DNA from: Pseudomonas sp. LRP2-20
GTDB taxonomy: Bacteria > Pseudomonadota > Gammaproteobacteria > Pseudomonadales > Pseudomonadaceae
Direction of reading: 5' to 3'
Assembly: GCF_024349685.1 (NCBI RefSeq)
Contig: NZ_AP025944.1
Location: 4,532,001-4,596,000, forward strand
DNA: 64,000 nt
Shown here piece after piece: positions 39,255-48,207 of the stretch. The notes below the pieces were generated by a model. The model did not search any database. It was not told the DNA's origin and saw nothing but the letters and a program-made list of their open reading frames with translations. The first letter of the stretch is position 1. The number at the start of each line of letters is the position of its first letter. Both the position numbers and the translations under genes were made by a program.

Positions 39255-40199
39255 ATGCCAGCCGCTACCCACGTGTTAGGCATGGCCGCTGCGCCAGCCA
39301 AGGTAGCCGTGCTGCTCGCGGCTTATAACGGCCGCGAATGGATAGAGGCGCAATTGGCCTCTATCCAGGCTCAGGTGCGGGTCGACGTCGATATTTATAT
39401 CAGCGTCGACCCCTCCACCGATGGTACCGAGGTATGGTGCGCCGAATATGCCCTCGCGCACTCCAACGTTGTACTCCTCCCCCCCTCCGGCCCGTTCAAG
39501 GGCGCTTCACGCAACTTCTTCCGCCTGATCAGGGATGTCGACCTTTCGACGTACGACTACGTGGCATTTTCCGATCAGGATGATCTGTGGTACGCAGACA
39601 AACTCGAACGGGCCGTGACGGCACTGCGCGATAGTCAAGCCGACGGTTATTCGAGCAATGTGGTTGCGTTCTGGAAGAATGGGCGGCGACTGCTTGTGAA
39701 CAAGGCACAACCCCAGGTGCGCTGGGATCACCTGTTCGAAGCTGCAGGCCCTGGTTGCACCTATGTGCTGAGCCAGGCGCTGGCGTCAGCGTTCAAGGCA
39801 AAGATTCTGAGCTGCTGGGATGCGGCGCAGGGGGTCGACCTTCACGACTGGTTCTGCTACGCCTTTGCCCGCAGCCAGGGTTACCGATGGATGATCGATC
39901 CTGAGCCGGGGCTGGATTACCGGCAGCATGAACGCAATCAGGTCGGGGTCAACAATGGCGTAGCGTCCGCCCTCGCCAGGTGGCGGAAGATCACCGATGG
40001 CTGGTGGTTCAGCCAGGTCTGGCTGACCGCTTCGCTGCTGGAAATCGCCAACCCGTTCATGGGCCTCGATGGCTACCATGGCAAGGCGTTCGCCTGGTTG
40101 AAGATGGCCTGCAACAGCACCAAGTGTCGTCGCCGAACCCGCGACCGGGCAGTACTGTCACTCATTTGCCTGTACAAGGCAGCGTTTGACCGGCGTTGA
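39255..40199 (+). CDS. GT2 glycosyltransferase, FSDQDDxW group
   Basis: The 314-aa protein starts 3 bp after rmlA. It has VAVLLAAYNGREWI, SVDPSTDGT and the characteristic FSDQDDLWYADKL, followed by LDYRQHERNQVG near the C-terminus; these are typical of rhamnosyltransferase-like GT2 proteins of LPS loci. It shares the FSDQDDxW block and the YRQH segment with the gene at 47105-48124 on the other strand. Position in the dTDP-rhamnose operon suggests L-rhamnose as donor, which is inference. Confidence 0.88.
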   Translation: MPAATHVLGMAAAPAKVAVLLAAYNGREWIEAQLASIQAQVRVDVDIYISVDPSTDGTEVWCAEYALAHSNVVLLPPSGPFKGASRNFFRLIRDVDLSTYDYVAFSDQDDLWYADKLERAVTALRDSQADGYSSNVVAFWKNGRRLLVNKAQPQVRWDHLFEAAGPGCTYVLSQALASAFKAKILSCWDAAQGVDLHDWFCYAFARSQGYRWMIDPEPGLDYRQHERNQVGVNNGVASALARWRKITDGWWFSQVWLTASLLEIANPFMGLDGYHGKAFAWLKMACNSTKCRRRTRDRAVLSLICLYKAAFDRR

Positions 40200-40228
40200 T
40201 CTGGTGGGAGGGCTGAGGCGAGGGATGT

Positions 40229-40340
40229 GGCGCCCGAGAGCTCGGGCGCCGCTTTAGCGGCGCTTCGCAAGGAATGCTCACGCCCACCGGGCGCATGCAA
40301 ATTGCCCCGCCAGGCACGAGCTTGGCTCGCGCCTGGCGCT
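40229..40340. terminator. Two GC-rich hairpins between convergent genes
   Basis: GGCGCCCGAG (40229-40238) pairs with CTCGGGCGCC (40241-40250), directly followed by GCCGC/GCGGC. A second hairpin at about 40309-40340 pairs CGCCAGGCACGAG with CTCGCGCCTGGCG. Neither has a clean T-run, so they may be rho-aided or repeat-like. Confidence 0.5.
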
Positions 40341-40348
40341 AGCGTTGC

Positions 40349-43300
40349 TTACACCACACCTCGACCGCAGTAGTGATCATCCAGCGCCACTTCGCCCAGC
40401 AGCTTCAGCTCATCAGTAGAGTGCTTCGAGAAGAACTCTTCAGCCAGCGCCCGACTGGCTTCAATCGACGGGGCAAAGCTGCTCAGCAAGGTAGTACGGA
40501 CCTGTAGCGCATCCTTGGCGAATTGCAGCACGCCATCGCGCAGCTCGGCACGGAACGCATCCCCCTCGAGCTCCAGCGCAGACAGCTCGCGGTGCTGTGC
40601 CTCGACGTTGACACCATCGACCGACATGTACTTCACCACCTGCCCATCGCTGGAGCTGAGCAATTTCTCCAGCTCGAAGCTACGCAAGTACATGATCGGC
40701 GCGGCAAGGCTGTGCTCGACGTTGTGCATCAGGCAACCGCGGGCAATCACACCATGCTGCTCCGCCACCGGGATCGAACGCTCATCGGTCGCCAGATAAT
40801 AACCGTGCACCGGCTGCCCGGTGAGTTTGCACAGGTAATTCTGGATGGTGGCGCCGTAACCGACGTCCACCACCGCGTTTTTCCCGGCATCCAGGCCCAT
40901 GCTTTTGAGGTACAGCGTCAGTGCATCACGCTCCTGCGAGGCCTCCTTGAAGATGACATCGGCCAGCTTGGTCAGCAGTGGCTGCACGGGCGTCAGATCG
41001 TCGTTGCGGACTTCTACCTGGGTGTCCTTGCCAATTTGCAACTCGGCTTGCAGCTCGCTCCATCGGGCATCGCTCAGCTCCAGGCCGAAGCGCTCGAGCA
41101 GGTAATTGGCCGCCGTATTCAAGTAATAGTCGCCCTTGCCGAGGGCGAAAACATCGTCCAGGGTCTGCAGTAATGGCACACTGCACGTACGGCGGGACAC
41201 CACCAGATAATCCGCTGGCGGGGCGTCCTCCACACCTTGCACCCACACGTCATAGACCGCTTTCATCAATTGCCCTTCACGCGCCAGGAAGTGCAAGCGC
41301 TCGACGCCATCGAGCCGCGCGTTATCGATTAGCCATTGCGACATACCGGTGAGCATCGGCCCAAGCAGGCTGTATCCAATGTTGTACGGTGTGGCATGGA
41401 ACAGTGAACCTGGGTTCAGGTCGGGGTAGACCACCGCCTGGAAGTTCTTTCTGAACAGCAGGCCAAGGGTCAATTCGGCGTTGAGATCAGGGATGGCCTC
41501 GTACCTTTCCACGATCCTGCGCAAGCGTGGCGTCCCCCTGGCCAGTTCCGTCGGACGCAGAACATGCAGGCCGACACAGCCTTTGTCGCAAGGGACCTGC
41601 AAGTCCGAACGCTCGTTGTCACCGACCATTATGAATTCGCCAGGCTGCAGGCCATAGGCTTGCAGCACGTGGTCGTAGAGCTGCCCGGTATCCTTGCGCA
41701 GGCCCACTTCGTTGGACAGGAAGAACTCGCTCCAGCCGTGCACGCCATGAGCGTTCAATGCCTGGATAATCAGAGCCTTGGGCAGGAACATGTCGGAAAT
41801 CAGCACAACCGGCTTGCCGGTGGCCTTGGCGCGCTCGAACAACTCTACGCCACCGCTACGGGCGGAAAGCGAGTTGTACTCAATGCGCTCTTCCAGCTCA
41901 CGGATAGCTGCGACGTCCTCGACTGCCAAGCGCGTCATCTGCTGGAAGACCTGGTAGATATCACCCAGGTCGACATCCGCGCCCTTTTGCGTGCGCGCCT
42001 CGCCTTCAGCCACCACTCGGTACTGGCTGAACATCGCCGCCAGGTGCTCGGGTAGGTTGGCCGCAACAATACGCTTGGTCGATTCCGCATCAATCAGCGG
42101 ACGGCAGATCAAGGTGTCGAAAATGTCGAAGCCAATGCACTTGATGTCCGGATTGGCCAAGGCGTCCACCAGCGACTGGAATGGACGGGCTGTGGATTGC
42201 TCCAGGCGCCAGGCGGACCAGCTCGGCGCCTGCATGTCCTGTAGGATCGCAGGTGGCAGGCCCTGCTTGCGCCCACTGAGCCCAAGCAGTCGCTCCAGAC
42301 AGTGCGCGAAGGTGCCATCAGTCTGGCCGGCCTCTTCGACAAAGTCGGTGATGGTGATGTTGGCGTCGAACAACGGACGCAATGCGTCGCCCCGGGCCCA
42401 GAACATTGAACCTGCGGGGAAATCGAAATAACCCTGCGGTACCGGCGCGATACCCAACCGAGCACACCAGGCAGTACCCATCGCCTTGTTGGCCAGCCAG
42501 GTGTTGGCCTGATGCGGGATCGACTTGTAGTTCTGCGGGTAGACAATCCCTTTGCCCTGGTTCAGCAGGCTGAAGATCCGGCGGATCTGCAGCGAGCTGC
42601 CGAGCAGCTGACTGCTCAGGTACTCCCTCCAGCCCTCGGTAGCGCCGGCGTTGTACAGCGACTTCTTGCTGTGCAAGTGCGCGATGTAATCGTAGCCGCG
42701 CAACGCCTCACCAAAGGTACAGAACATCGGCGCAATGTCTCGCCCGCGGTTTTCCACGACCTTGATAGTCAGCGCCTTGCACTGTTCAAGCTTGGCAAAA
42801 GCGTCACGGCAAGCCAGCTCGCCCTGGGCATCCTTCACCGACACGTAAAGGTCATAGGCAAACGGCATATGCTTCAGATGACCGGCAAATTCCGCCGCCA
42901 GATCCTCGTAGTACATATGCAGGTGAATCGCAATGCGGCCTTGCACCTGATCGACCGGCTCGATGCTATCGATGGCAATCAGCGAAACATCTGCGATGTC
43001 GAGGTGGGCTTGGCTACCGTTCTTCCACCACTCGTAATGCGGGCTGCCGCGGAACACGAAGTCCAGATTGCGGTAGCTCCAGTCCAGGACCGGCGTGCGG
43101 TACTTGGGCGGAATGGCCCAGTAGACCGGTTTGATCTGCTCCAGCACACGGCGGCGCAAGCCACCCGCCACGAGCGGCCGCTCGCCGCGAACGGCACGGG
43201 ACAGAAGCCGCAATGGCCCAGTCACCTTCCAGCTGGCCGACTGATGAATATCCTGCAGGGTGTTGGCGAAATCGACAGCCACCTTTTTGTTCTGCTCTTT

Positions 43301-44167
43301 GGCCTGCGCAAGTTGCAACTGCAGGCTTTGCAGCTGGTCAGTCGCCTTTGTCGCAGCAGTCTGTGCGTGGGCCAGTTCTTCTTGGGCCAGTGCCAGCGCT
43401 TGTTGCTGCGCAGCCAGTTGCTCGCGAAGCATTTCACACTCTGCCGCATGCGCGCGCTGCGCATCCTCGTCGACCTGCTTCTGCAGGCTGGCATTCTCTT
43501 GGCGCAAGCGCTCGATAAGGCGAAAATCTGGCGGATCCTGGTGGAAATTGATCAACTCGTCCGAGCCTGGTAGCCGGCCGTTGTCGAAGTCCTCCAACGC
43601 GTGGAGCATCTTTTTGTCGAACTGGTCTTGCAGCGACTGGCTCTTGGCGAACACCGCAACGAAGTCGTTCCAGGCGCCATCCATGTTGTCGGCTGCGCGA
43701 TGGCCGATGAACGACTCCAGCAGGACAGGATCATAACCGCTGCGCTTGGCCCAAGTGACCAGGGCATTACCGGCGTCAGGGTAGAAGCGCCAGCAGTCCA
43801 CAGGCCAGCGGTGCACATAGCCATTGCTCGGCGCATTGATGTAGACAATACCGGTCGGCTTTAGAATACGCAGGATTTCATTGAACACCAGCCAGAACAT
43901 ATCCGAGTGTTCAAAGCACGAACTGCAGACAATGGCGTCAATACTTTCATCTTCGAAAGGCAGCTTATACGGATCGTCGAGAATGACATCAACGCCCTTG
44001 CCTTCGACAAAGTCCACACCGATATACTGAAGATCCTCAGGACACACATCTTTTATCGAGCCATTGACGTTTTGCGCCCCGATATCAACGACCGTGGAAC
44101 CAGCAGGTAAGTTGTTGCGGTAGGTCTCGAAAAACAACCGGCCAAAATTAAGTGCGGAGAGATGCAT
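40349..44167 (-). CDS. Multi-domain protein: methyltransferase, coiled coil, RgpF-like glycosyltransferase, HAD-type domain
   Basis: The 1272-aa protein begins with a class I methyltransferase (about residues 1-170; VVDIGAQNVNGS, IVCSSCFEHSDMF). A Gln/Ala-rich coiled coil follows (about 218-310), then the SASWKVTGPLR linker, a rhamnan-synthesis RgpF-like domain (about 390-650; IAIHLHMYYEDLA, VENRGRDIAPMF, HLHSKKS, DFPAGSMFWAR) and an HAD-like region of COG5610 type from about 675 (GFDIFDTLICRP, MVGDNERSDL) to the C-terminus. Its ATG follows the wzt stop without a gap (TAAATG). Context and layout suggest a chain-terminating or length-measuring enzyme of an ABC-exported O-antigen, as for WbdD; the RgpF part may add rhamnose. 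Roles are inferred. Confidence 0.88.
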   Translation of the reverse strand: MHLSALNFGRLFFETYRNNLPAGSTVVDIGAQNVNGSIKDVCPEDLQYIGVDFVEGKGVDVILDDPYKLPFEDESIDAIVCSSCFEHSDMFWLVFNEILRILKPTGIVYINAPSNGYVHRWPVDCWRFYPDAGNALVTWAKRSGYDPVLLESFIGHRAADNMDGAWNDFVAVFAKSQSLQDQFDKKMLHALEDFDNGRLPGSDELINFHQDPPDFRLIERLRQENASLQKQVDEDAQRAHAAECEMLREQLAAQQQALALAQEELAHAQTAATKATDQLQSLQLQLAQAKEQNKKVAVDFANTLQDIHQSASWKVTGPLRLLSRAVRGERPLVAGGLRRRVLEQIKPVYWAIPPKYRTPVLDWSYRNLDFVFRGSPHYEWWKNGSQAHLDIADVSLIAIDSIEPVDQVQGRIAIHLHMYYEDLAAEFAGHLKHMPFAYDLYVSVKDAQGELACRDAFAKLEQCKALTIKVVENRGRDIAPMFCTFGEALRGYDYIAHLHSKKSLYNAGATEGWREYLSSQLLGSSLQIRRIFSLLNQGKGIVYPQNYKSIPHQANTWLANKAMGTAWCARLGIAPVPQGYFDFPAGSMFWARGDALRPLFDANITITDFVEEAGQTDGTFAHCLERLLGLSGRKQGLPPAILQDMQAPSWSAWRLEQSTARPFQSLVDALANPDIKCIGFDIFDTLICRPLIDAESTKRIVAANLPEHLAAMFSQYRVVAEGEARTQKGADVDLGDIYQVFQQMTRLAVEDVAAIRELEERIEYNSLSARSGGVELFERAKATGKPVVLISDMFLPKALIIQALNAHGVHGWSEFFLSNEVGLRKDTGQLYDHVLQAYGLQPGEFIMVGDNERSDLQVPCDKGCVGLHVLRPTELARGTPRLRRIVERYEAIPDLNAELTLGLLFRKNFQAVVYPDLNPGSLFHATPYNIGYSLLGPMLTGMSQWLIDNARLDGVERLHFLAREGQLMKAVYDVWVQGVEDAPPADYLVVSRRTCSVPLLQTLDDVFALGKGDYYLNTAANYLLERFGLELSDARWSELQAELQIGKDTQVEVRNDDLTPVQPLLTKLADVIFKEASQERDALTLYLKSMGLDAGKNAVVDVGYGATIQNYLCKLTGQPVHGYYLATDERSIPVAEQHGVIARGCLMHNVEHSLAAPIMYLRSFELEKLLSSSDGQVVKYMSVDGVNVEAQHRELSALELEGDAFRAELRDGVLQFAKDALQVRTTLLSSFAPSIEASRALAEEFFSKHSTDELKLLGEVALDDHYCGRGVV

Positions 44168-45547
44168 TTATAAGCCTGCTTCAGTAACGGTACTTAGCTC
44201 AATGCCCAACATCGGTATGCCAATCAGACCGGATGCCGATGGGTCATTGCTGGAGTGGAAAATAATCGCGTCATGAATCCAGTGATGTTGCGTGTGATCC
44301 CGTTGATCACCGTCAGCAATGGCAACCTGGATAGAATAGTCCCCCTGCGCCAGCCAAGGCATGGCGAAGGTGAAACTGGCCGTTAGTGCCTCGCCTGCAT
44401 CAGCGCTGGCAGGCACACTGTCCTTGATGTTCAGCGTGTTGCTGCCAAACAGGAACTGGCCAAGCCGGTCCTTGACGAAAAAACCCATGATCGGGCTGCG
44501 CAGGGCGTCAAGCGCCACCGCATGAATCGACAGCGTGACCACTTCACCGCCTTTCACAGTGCGGATGTCGCTTCCATCTTCGGCGGTAACGCTGACATGT
44601 TTGATTTGCGCGCCCAACGGCCCCATTTGCGCGGAAGCCGCCAGGTTAGGCTTGAAGAGGCTGGGCTCGCCGGCGCTCGCGTAGTGGCGCTCGTTCGCCC
44701 AGATCTTTCTGAGCTTGCTGGCGGTGGGGGTAACATCATCGGCAAGGCTTTGCTCGCCTTGTTTCTTCGTGGCGCCGAGGATGTAAGTCAGGTAATTCTC
44801 GCAGGTCTGCTTGGCTTCGCCGAGCTCCTTCATCTGACCATCTGCAAGCCACAGCGCCTTGTCGCACAAGGCAATGACCGAGCTGCTGTCGTGGCTGACG
44901 AAGAGCAGTGTCTTCTCTTCCTTGAACTTGCGCAGGAAGCGCATGCACTTCTGAGTGAATACCGCATCGCCGACCGCCAACGCCTCGTCGATGATCAGGA
45001 TGTCGGCATCGACATGAACGATGGTGGCAAAGGCCAAGCGCACGAACATGCCGCTGGAGTAGGTCTTGACCGGCTGATCGATGAAGTCGCGGATCTCCGA
45101 GAAGTCGACGATGTCATCAAAGCGGGCATCGGTCTCCTCCTTGCTCAAACCATAGAAAGCGGCACTCAGGTAGACGTTTTCGCGCCCAGTGAATTCAGGG
45201 TTGAAACCTGCACCCAGCTCCAACAATGCCGCCACTTTGCCAAACGTCTGCACCTGTCCGTGACTGGGACTAAGCGTGCCGCAAATCAGTTGCAGCAGTG
45301 TCGACTTGCCTGAACCGTTCCGGCCGATGATGCCAAGCGTCTCCCCCTTGTTAAGGGTGAACGAAACGTCGTTCAGCGCCCAGAACTCGCGGCCGTAAGT
45401 TTTCGGCCCAGCTCCTAGCGCTCGCCTGATGCGAGGCATGATCGATTGCTTGAGGCGGTCCTGAGGTTTGTTATAGATGTGGAAGCACTTCGATACGGAA
45501 GTTACAACGATCGCCGCGTCTGCGTTGCTGTCGGTATTAAAGGACAT
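44168..45547 (-). CDS. wzt: O-antigen ABC exporter ATPase with C-terminal extension (Wzt)
   Basis: The 459-aa protein powers export of undecaprenyl-linked O-antigen across the inner membrane. The ATPase (1-260) has Walker A IGRNGSGKST, signature YSSGMFVRLAFA and Walker B ILIIDEALAVGD. Residues about 275-459 form a beta-rich domain (VTLSIHAVAL, MGFFVKDRLGQFLFGSNT) like the carbohydrate-binding Wzt-C of E. coli O9a, which recognises the chain-end cap. Start at 45547 has AAAGGGG 7 bp upstream; it overlaps the wzm end by 11 bp. A start at 45589 is open but lies further inside wzm. Confidence 0.94.
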   Translation of the reverse strand: MSFNTDSNADAAIVVTSVSKCFHIYNKPQDRLKQSIMPRIRRALGAGPKTYGREFWALNDVSFTLNKGETLGIIGRNGSGKSTLLQLICGTLSPSHGQVQTFGKVAALLELGAGFNPEFTGRENVYLSAAFYGLSKEETDARFDDIVDFSEIRDFIDQPVKTYSSGMFVRLAFATIVHVDADILIIDEALAVGDAVFTQKCMRFLRKFKEEKTLLFVSHDSSSVIALCDKALWLADGQMKELGEAKQTCENYLTYILGATKKQGEQSLADDVTPTASKLRKIWANERHYASAGEPSLFKPNLAASAQMGPLGAQIKHVSVTAEDGSDIRTVKGGEVVTLSIHAVALDALRSPIMGFFVKDRLGQFLFGSNTLNIKDSVPASADAGEALTASFTFAMPWLAQGDYSIQVAIADGDQRDHTQHHWIHDAIIFHSSNDPSASGLIGIPMLGIELSTVTEAGL

Positions 45548-46367
45548 CGGCGAACCCCTTTCTCGTTCTCTGGAACCATGCGTAGCCAACCCAGGCGACT
45601 GCCACCGCCATGAGCGAATATAGGCCCAGGCCGGCCCAGTCTGGAGTATGGCCCCATATCAATACTTCCCTGACCTGCTCGATGATGAAGGTCAGCGGAT
45701 TGGCGTTCATCAGCGGGCGCATGTTTTCGGGTAGCGAGCTGACCGGGAAGAAAACAGGGGAAAGGAACAACATGACCATGGTGATGATGCCGATGGTTTG
45801 CCCGACATCCCGCAGGTACACACCCAGCGACGCCAGGATCCAGGCCAAGCCTTGCACGAAGATGATGTACGGCAGCACAACCAGAGGCACAAGCAGCATG
45901 GTGCTGTGCAGATTGCCATCCACCACGACTATCGCACCCAGCAGCACCAGCAGGCTGACACCGGTGTGAAACAGAGCCGCGCACATGGAGATGACCGGCA
46001 AAATCTCCAGCGGAAAGACCACTTTCTTCACGTAGTTGACATTGGCCAGAATCAGGCCCGGCGCTCGGTTCAGCACCTCGGCGAACAGCCCGTGAACGAT
46101 CATGCCGGCAAACAGCAGCACGGCAAAATCACCCTTGCCTTCATCCGCCGAGGTCGTCCAGCGAGCCTTGAATACCACAGAGAATACGAAGGTGTAGACC
46201 GCCAACATGAACAGGGGATTCAGGAAGGACCACAAAAGCCCCATCATCGAGCCCTTGTAACGACCGATGACTTCGCGGCGTGTCATCTGCATGATCAGCC
46301 GGCGGTGCTGCCACAAGTTGCTGACTAGCGCCCACGGTGAAATGGGGGCTCGCGAGTGTGGGTTCAT
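45537..46367 (-). CDS. wzm: O-antigen ABC exporter permease (Wzm)
   Basis: The 276-aa ABC-2 type permease has about six hydrophobic helices, starting with an amphipathic TRREVIGRYKGSMMGLLWSFLNPLF segment conserved in polysaccharide exporters. It forms the membrane channel with Wzt. A GAGG site lies 8 bp before the ATG at 46367. It overlaps wzt by 11 bp and follows rmlC by about 92 bp on the same strand. Presence of Wzm/Wzt indicates that at least one surface glycan here uses the ABC pathway and not Wzx/Wzy. Confidence 0.94.
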   Translation of the reverse strand: MNPHSRAPISPWALVSNLWQHRRLIMQMTRREVIGRYKGSMMGLLWSFLNPLFMLAVYTFVFSVVFKARWTTSADEGKGDFAVLLFAGMIVHGLFAEVLNRAPGLILANVNYVKKVVFPLEILPVISMCAALFHTGVSLLVLLGAIVVVDGNLHSTMLLVPLVVLPYIIFVQGLAWILASLGVYLRDVGQTIGIITMVMLFLSPVFFPVSSLPENMRPLMNANPLTFIIEQVREVLIWGHTPDWAGLGLYSLMAVAVAWVGYAWFQRTRKGFADVL

Positions 46368-46459
46368 TCATTTACCTCGGGTTTATTCGGACTGTCCGTC
46401 GTCCCCGCGCCTTCCCTCACCGCTCGGGGGCGAGCAGTGACGGGGGCAGACAGGAGGTC

Positions 46460-47005
46460 TCAGGCGAAGGTATCGGCATCGTCAAAGGACTGGGCTTTCT
46501 GATCCTTTGCCGACAGCGCAGGCTCGCCTTCGAATGGCCACTCGATGGCAACGGTAGGGTCGTTCCAGGCCAGGCTGCGCTCGTGCTGAGGAGCCCAGTA
46601 ATCGGTGGTCTTGTAGAGGAACTCGGCGCTTTCCGACAGCACCACGAAACCATGGGCAAAACCTTCGGGAACCCACAGCTGACGCTTGTTTTCGGCACTC
46701 AGGTGCACCCCGACCCATTTGCCGAAGGTTTTCGAACTTCTGCGCATGTCAACGGCAACGTCGAATACTTCGCCGTGCACCACCCGCACCAACTTCCCTT
46801 GCGGTTGCTGGATCTGGTAATGCATGCCACGAAGCACACCCTTCACCGAGCGCGAATGGTTGTCCTGTACGAAGTTAACTGGCCGGCCCACTACTTCTTC
46901 AAATACCTTCTGGTTGAAACTTTCAAAGAAGAAACCGCGATCATCGCCGAATACCTGAGGCTCGAATACAATCACTTCCGGAATGTCTTGCTGTATTGCT
47001 TTCAT
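46460..47005 (-). CDS. rmlC: dTDP-4-dehydrorhamnose 3,5-epimerase
   Basis: RmlC epimerises C3 and C5 of dTDP-4-keto-6-deoxyglucose, the third step to dTDP-L-rhamnose. The 181-aa cupin shows FEPQVFGDDRGFFFESFNQ, the catalytic His region DNHSRSVKGVLRGMHYQ, VRVVHGEVFDVAVD and PEGFAHGF. The start at 47005 has AGGAGACAGG upstream; an open extension to 47095 adds unrelated residues. It is separated from rmlBDA by the exporter and points the opposite way, unlike the common rmlBDAC order. Confidence 0.96.
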   Translation of the reverse strand: MKAIQQDIPEVIVFEPQVFGDDRGFFFESFNQKVFEEVVGRPVNFVQDNHSRSVKGVLRGMHYQIQQPQGKLVRVVHGEVFDVAVDMRRSSKTFGKWVGVHLSAENKRQLWVPEGFAHGFVVLSESAEFLYKTTDYWAPQHERSLAWNDPTVAIEWPFEGEPALSAKDQKAQSFDDADTFA

Positions 47006-47104
47006 GAAATACCTGTCTCCTAAGCCGAACGAGCGTTGCAGCGAGCCTTGGCTATCACCGCAGCCAGTCTTGGACTGGCGTATGCTCCAGGGCAATGTGT
47101 AGTT

Positions 47105-48124
47105 TCAAATCCTGGCCAGAAGCGCAGCGATTATGAGTGTGATGTTACCTACAAATGTCTGGCGATACACACCTGACCTACGAAACTCGCAGAGCCGCCT
47201 GGCGAAACCTGAGCGCCGGCCTACCGCGAAATGCTCCAGTACGTTGCGGTTTTCCTGCGTCAATAACGGTTGCATGGCCTGGAGGATCCTCAGGTTTGCA
47301 TCGTTCCATTCAACAAAACGGCCGGACAGCATCTTGCGCAGGCGCCTGAGTCGATCAACGAGGCGGTTGTTGCCGCCGATGAGGTTATTGCCGTGCTGGC
47401 GATACTCGAGGCTGGGCTGGGCGTCGTAGACAGCGTCACCGCCGCATGCGGTTACCAGCATGTACGCCAGCCAGTCATGAGCAACGATATGAGCATCCTC
47501 CGGCAGTTGAATCAGTACGTCGCGAGCTGCCTGATTGATCAACATGGTGTTGGCACCGGCCAGACTCTGCACCAGTGCGTTCCGGAACGAAGGAGGGCGC
47601 GAGAACAACGGCGAAAAACCGGCAGCGTTGCGTGAGACGTCGACCAGGCGGGTTCTGGAACAGTAAAGCGCCGGCCTTGAAGCCGAATGTTGGACCAGAC
47701 AGGCGACACTTCGTTCCAGCTTGTCCTTGAACCATACGTCGTCCTGATCGCTGAAGGCATAGAAACGCCCCTGCACCTCTGGCCTTTTCAGCAACGAAAT
47801 GAAATTTTTCGCAAAACCCTGACAGGGCCCGTCGAATACCTTGATCCGGTTGTCACCCCAGCGCTGCTGATAATCGGCCAGCATTTGCCGCGTCGCGTCC
47901 GTGGAGGCGTCGTCGGAGACGTACAAGGTCCAGCGGGTGTGGGACTGGCAGGCGAAAGACTCAAGCTGATCCTGCAAGAATGCGGCACCATTATAGGTGC
48001 ACATCAGTATTGCGACTTCAACGCTCTCGTGATTCAAGGCGTCGCCCGACTGCGCGGCTGCGGCCAAGCCTGCATTCACACCCCCCCTGCCTTCGTGACC
48101 TGTGTTCGCAAACGGGGGGTTCAT
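47105..48124 (-). CDS. GT2 glycosyltransferase, FSDQDDxW group
   Basis: The GT2 domain begins with VAILMCTYNGAAFLQDQL and contains SDDASTDATR and FSDQDDVWFKDKL, then LEYRQHGNNLIGGNN, and a hydrophobic C-terminal end. It matches the group of the gene at 39255. The start is uncertain: ATG 48124 (339 aa) is used; 48160 and 48199 are in frame and none has a strong ribosome site. It lies between manB and rmlC on the minus strand. Donor probably L-rhamnose or a mannose-derived sugar, by context only. Confidence 0.85.
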   Translation of the reverse strand: MNPPFANTGHEGRGGVNAGLAAAAQSGDALNHESVEVAILMCTYNGAAFLQDQLESFACQSHTRWTLYVSDDASTDATRQMLADYQQRWGDNRIKVFDGPCQGFAKNFISLLKRPEVQGRFYAFSDQDDVWFKDKLERSVACLVQHSASRPALYCSRTRLVDVSRNAAGFSPLFSRPPSFRNALVQSLAGANTMLINQAARDVLIQLPEDAHIVAHDWLAYMLVTACGGDAVYDAQPSLEYRQHGNNLIGGNNRLVDRLRRLRKMLSGRFVEWNDANLRILQAMQPLLTQENRNVLEHFAVGRRSGFARRLCEFRRSGVYRQTFVGNITLIIAALLARI

Positions 48125-48207
48125 GAGTTGTTCACTTGCTAAAAACCCTATTTTACGCATTGACTCTGACGTCGTCAGCTCCGAGTGTGTGCATGCCATG
48201 CTTTGAG

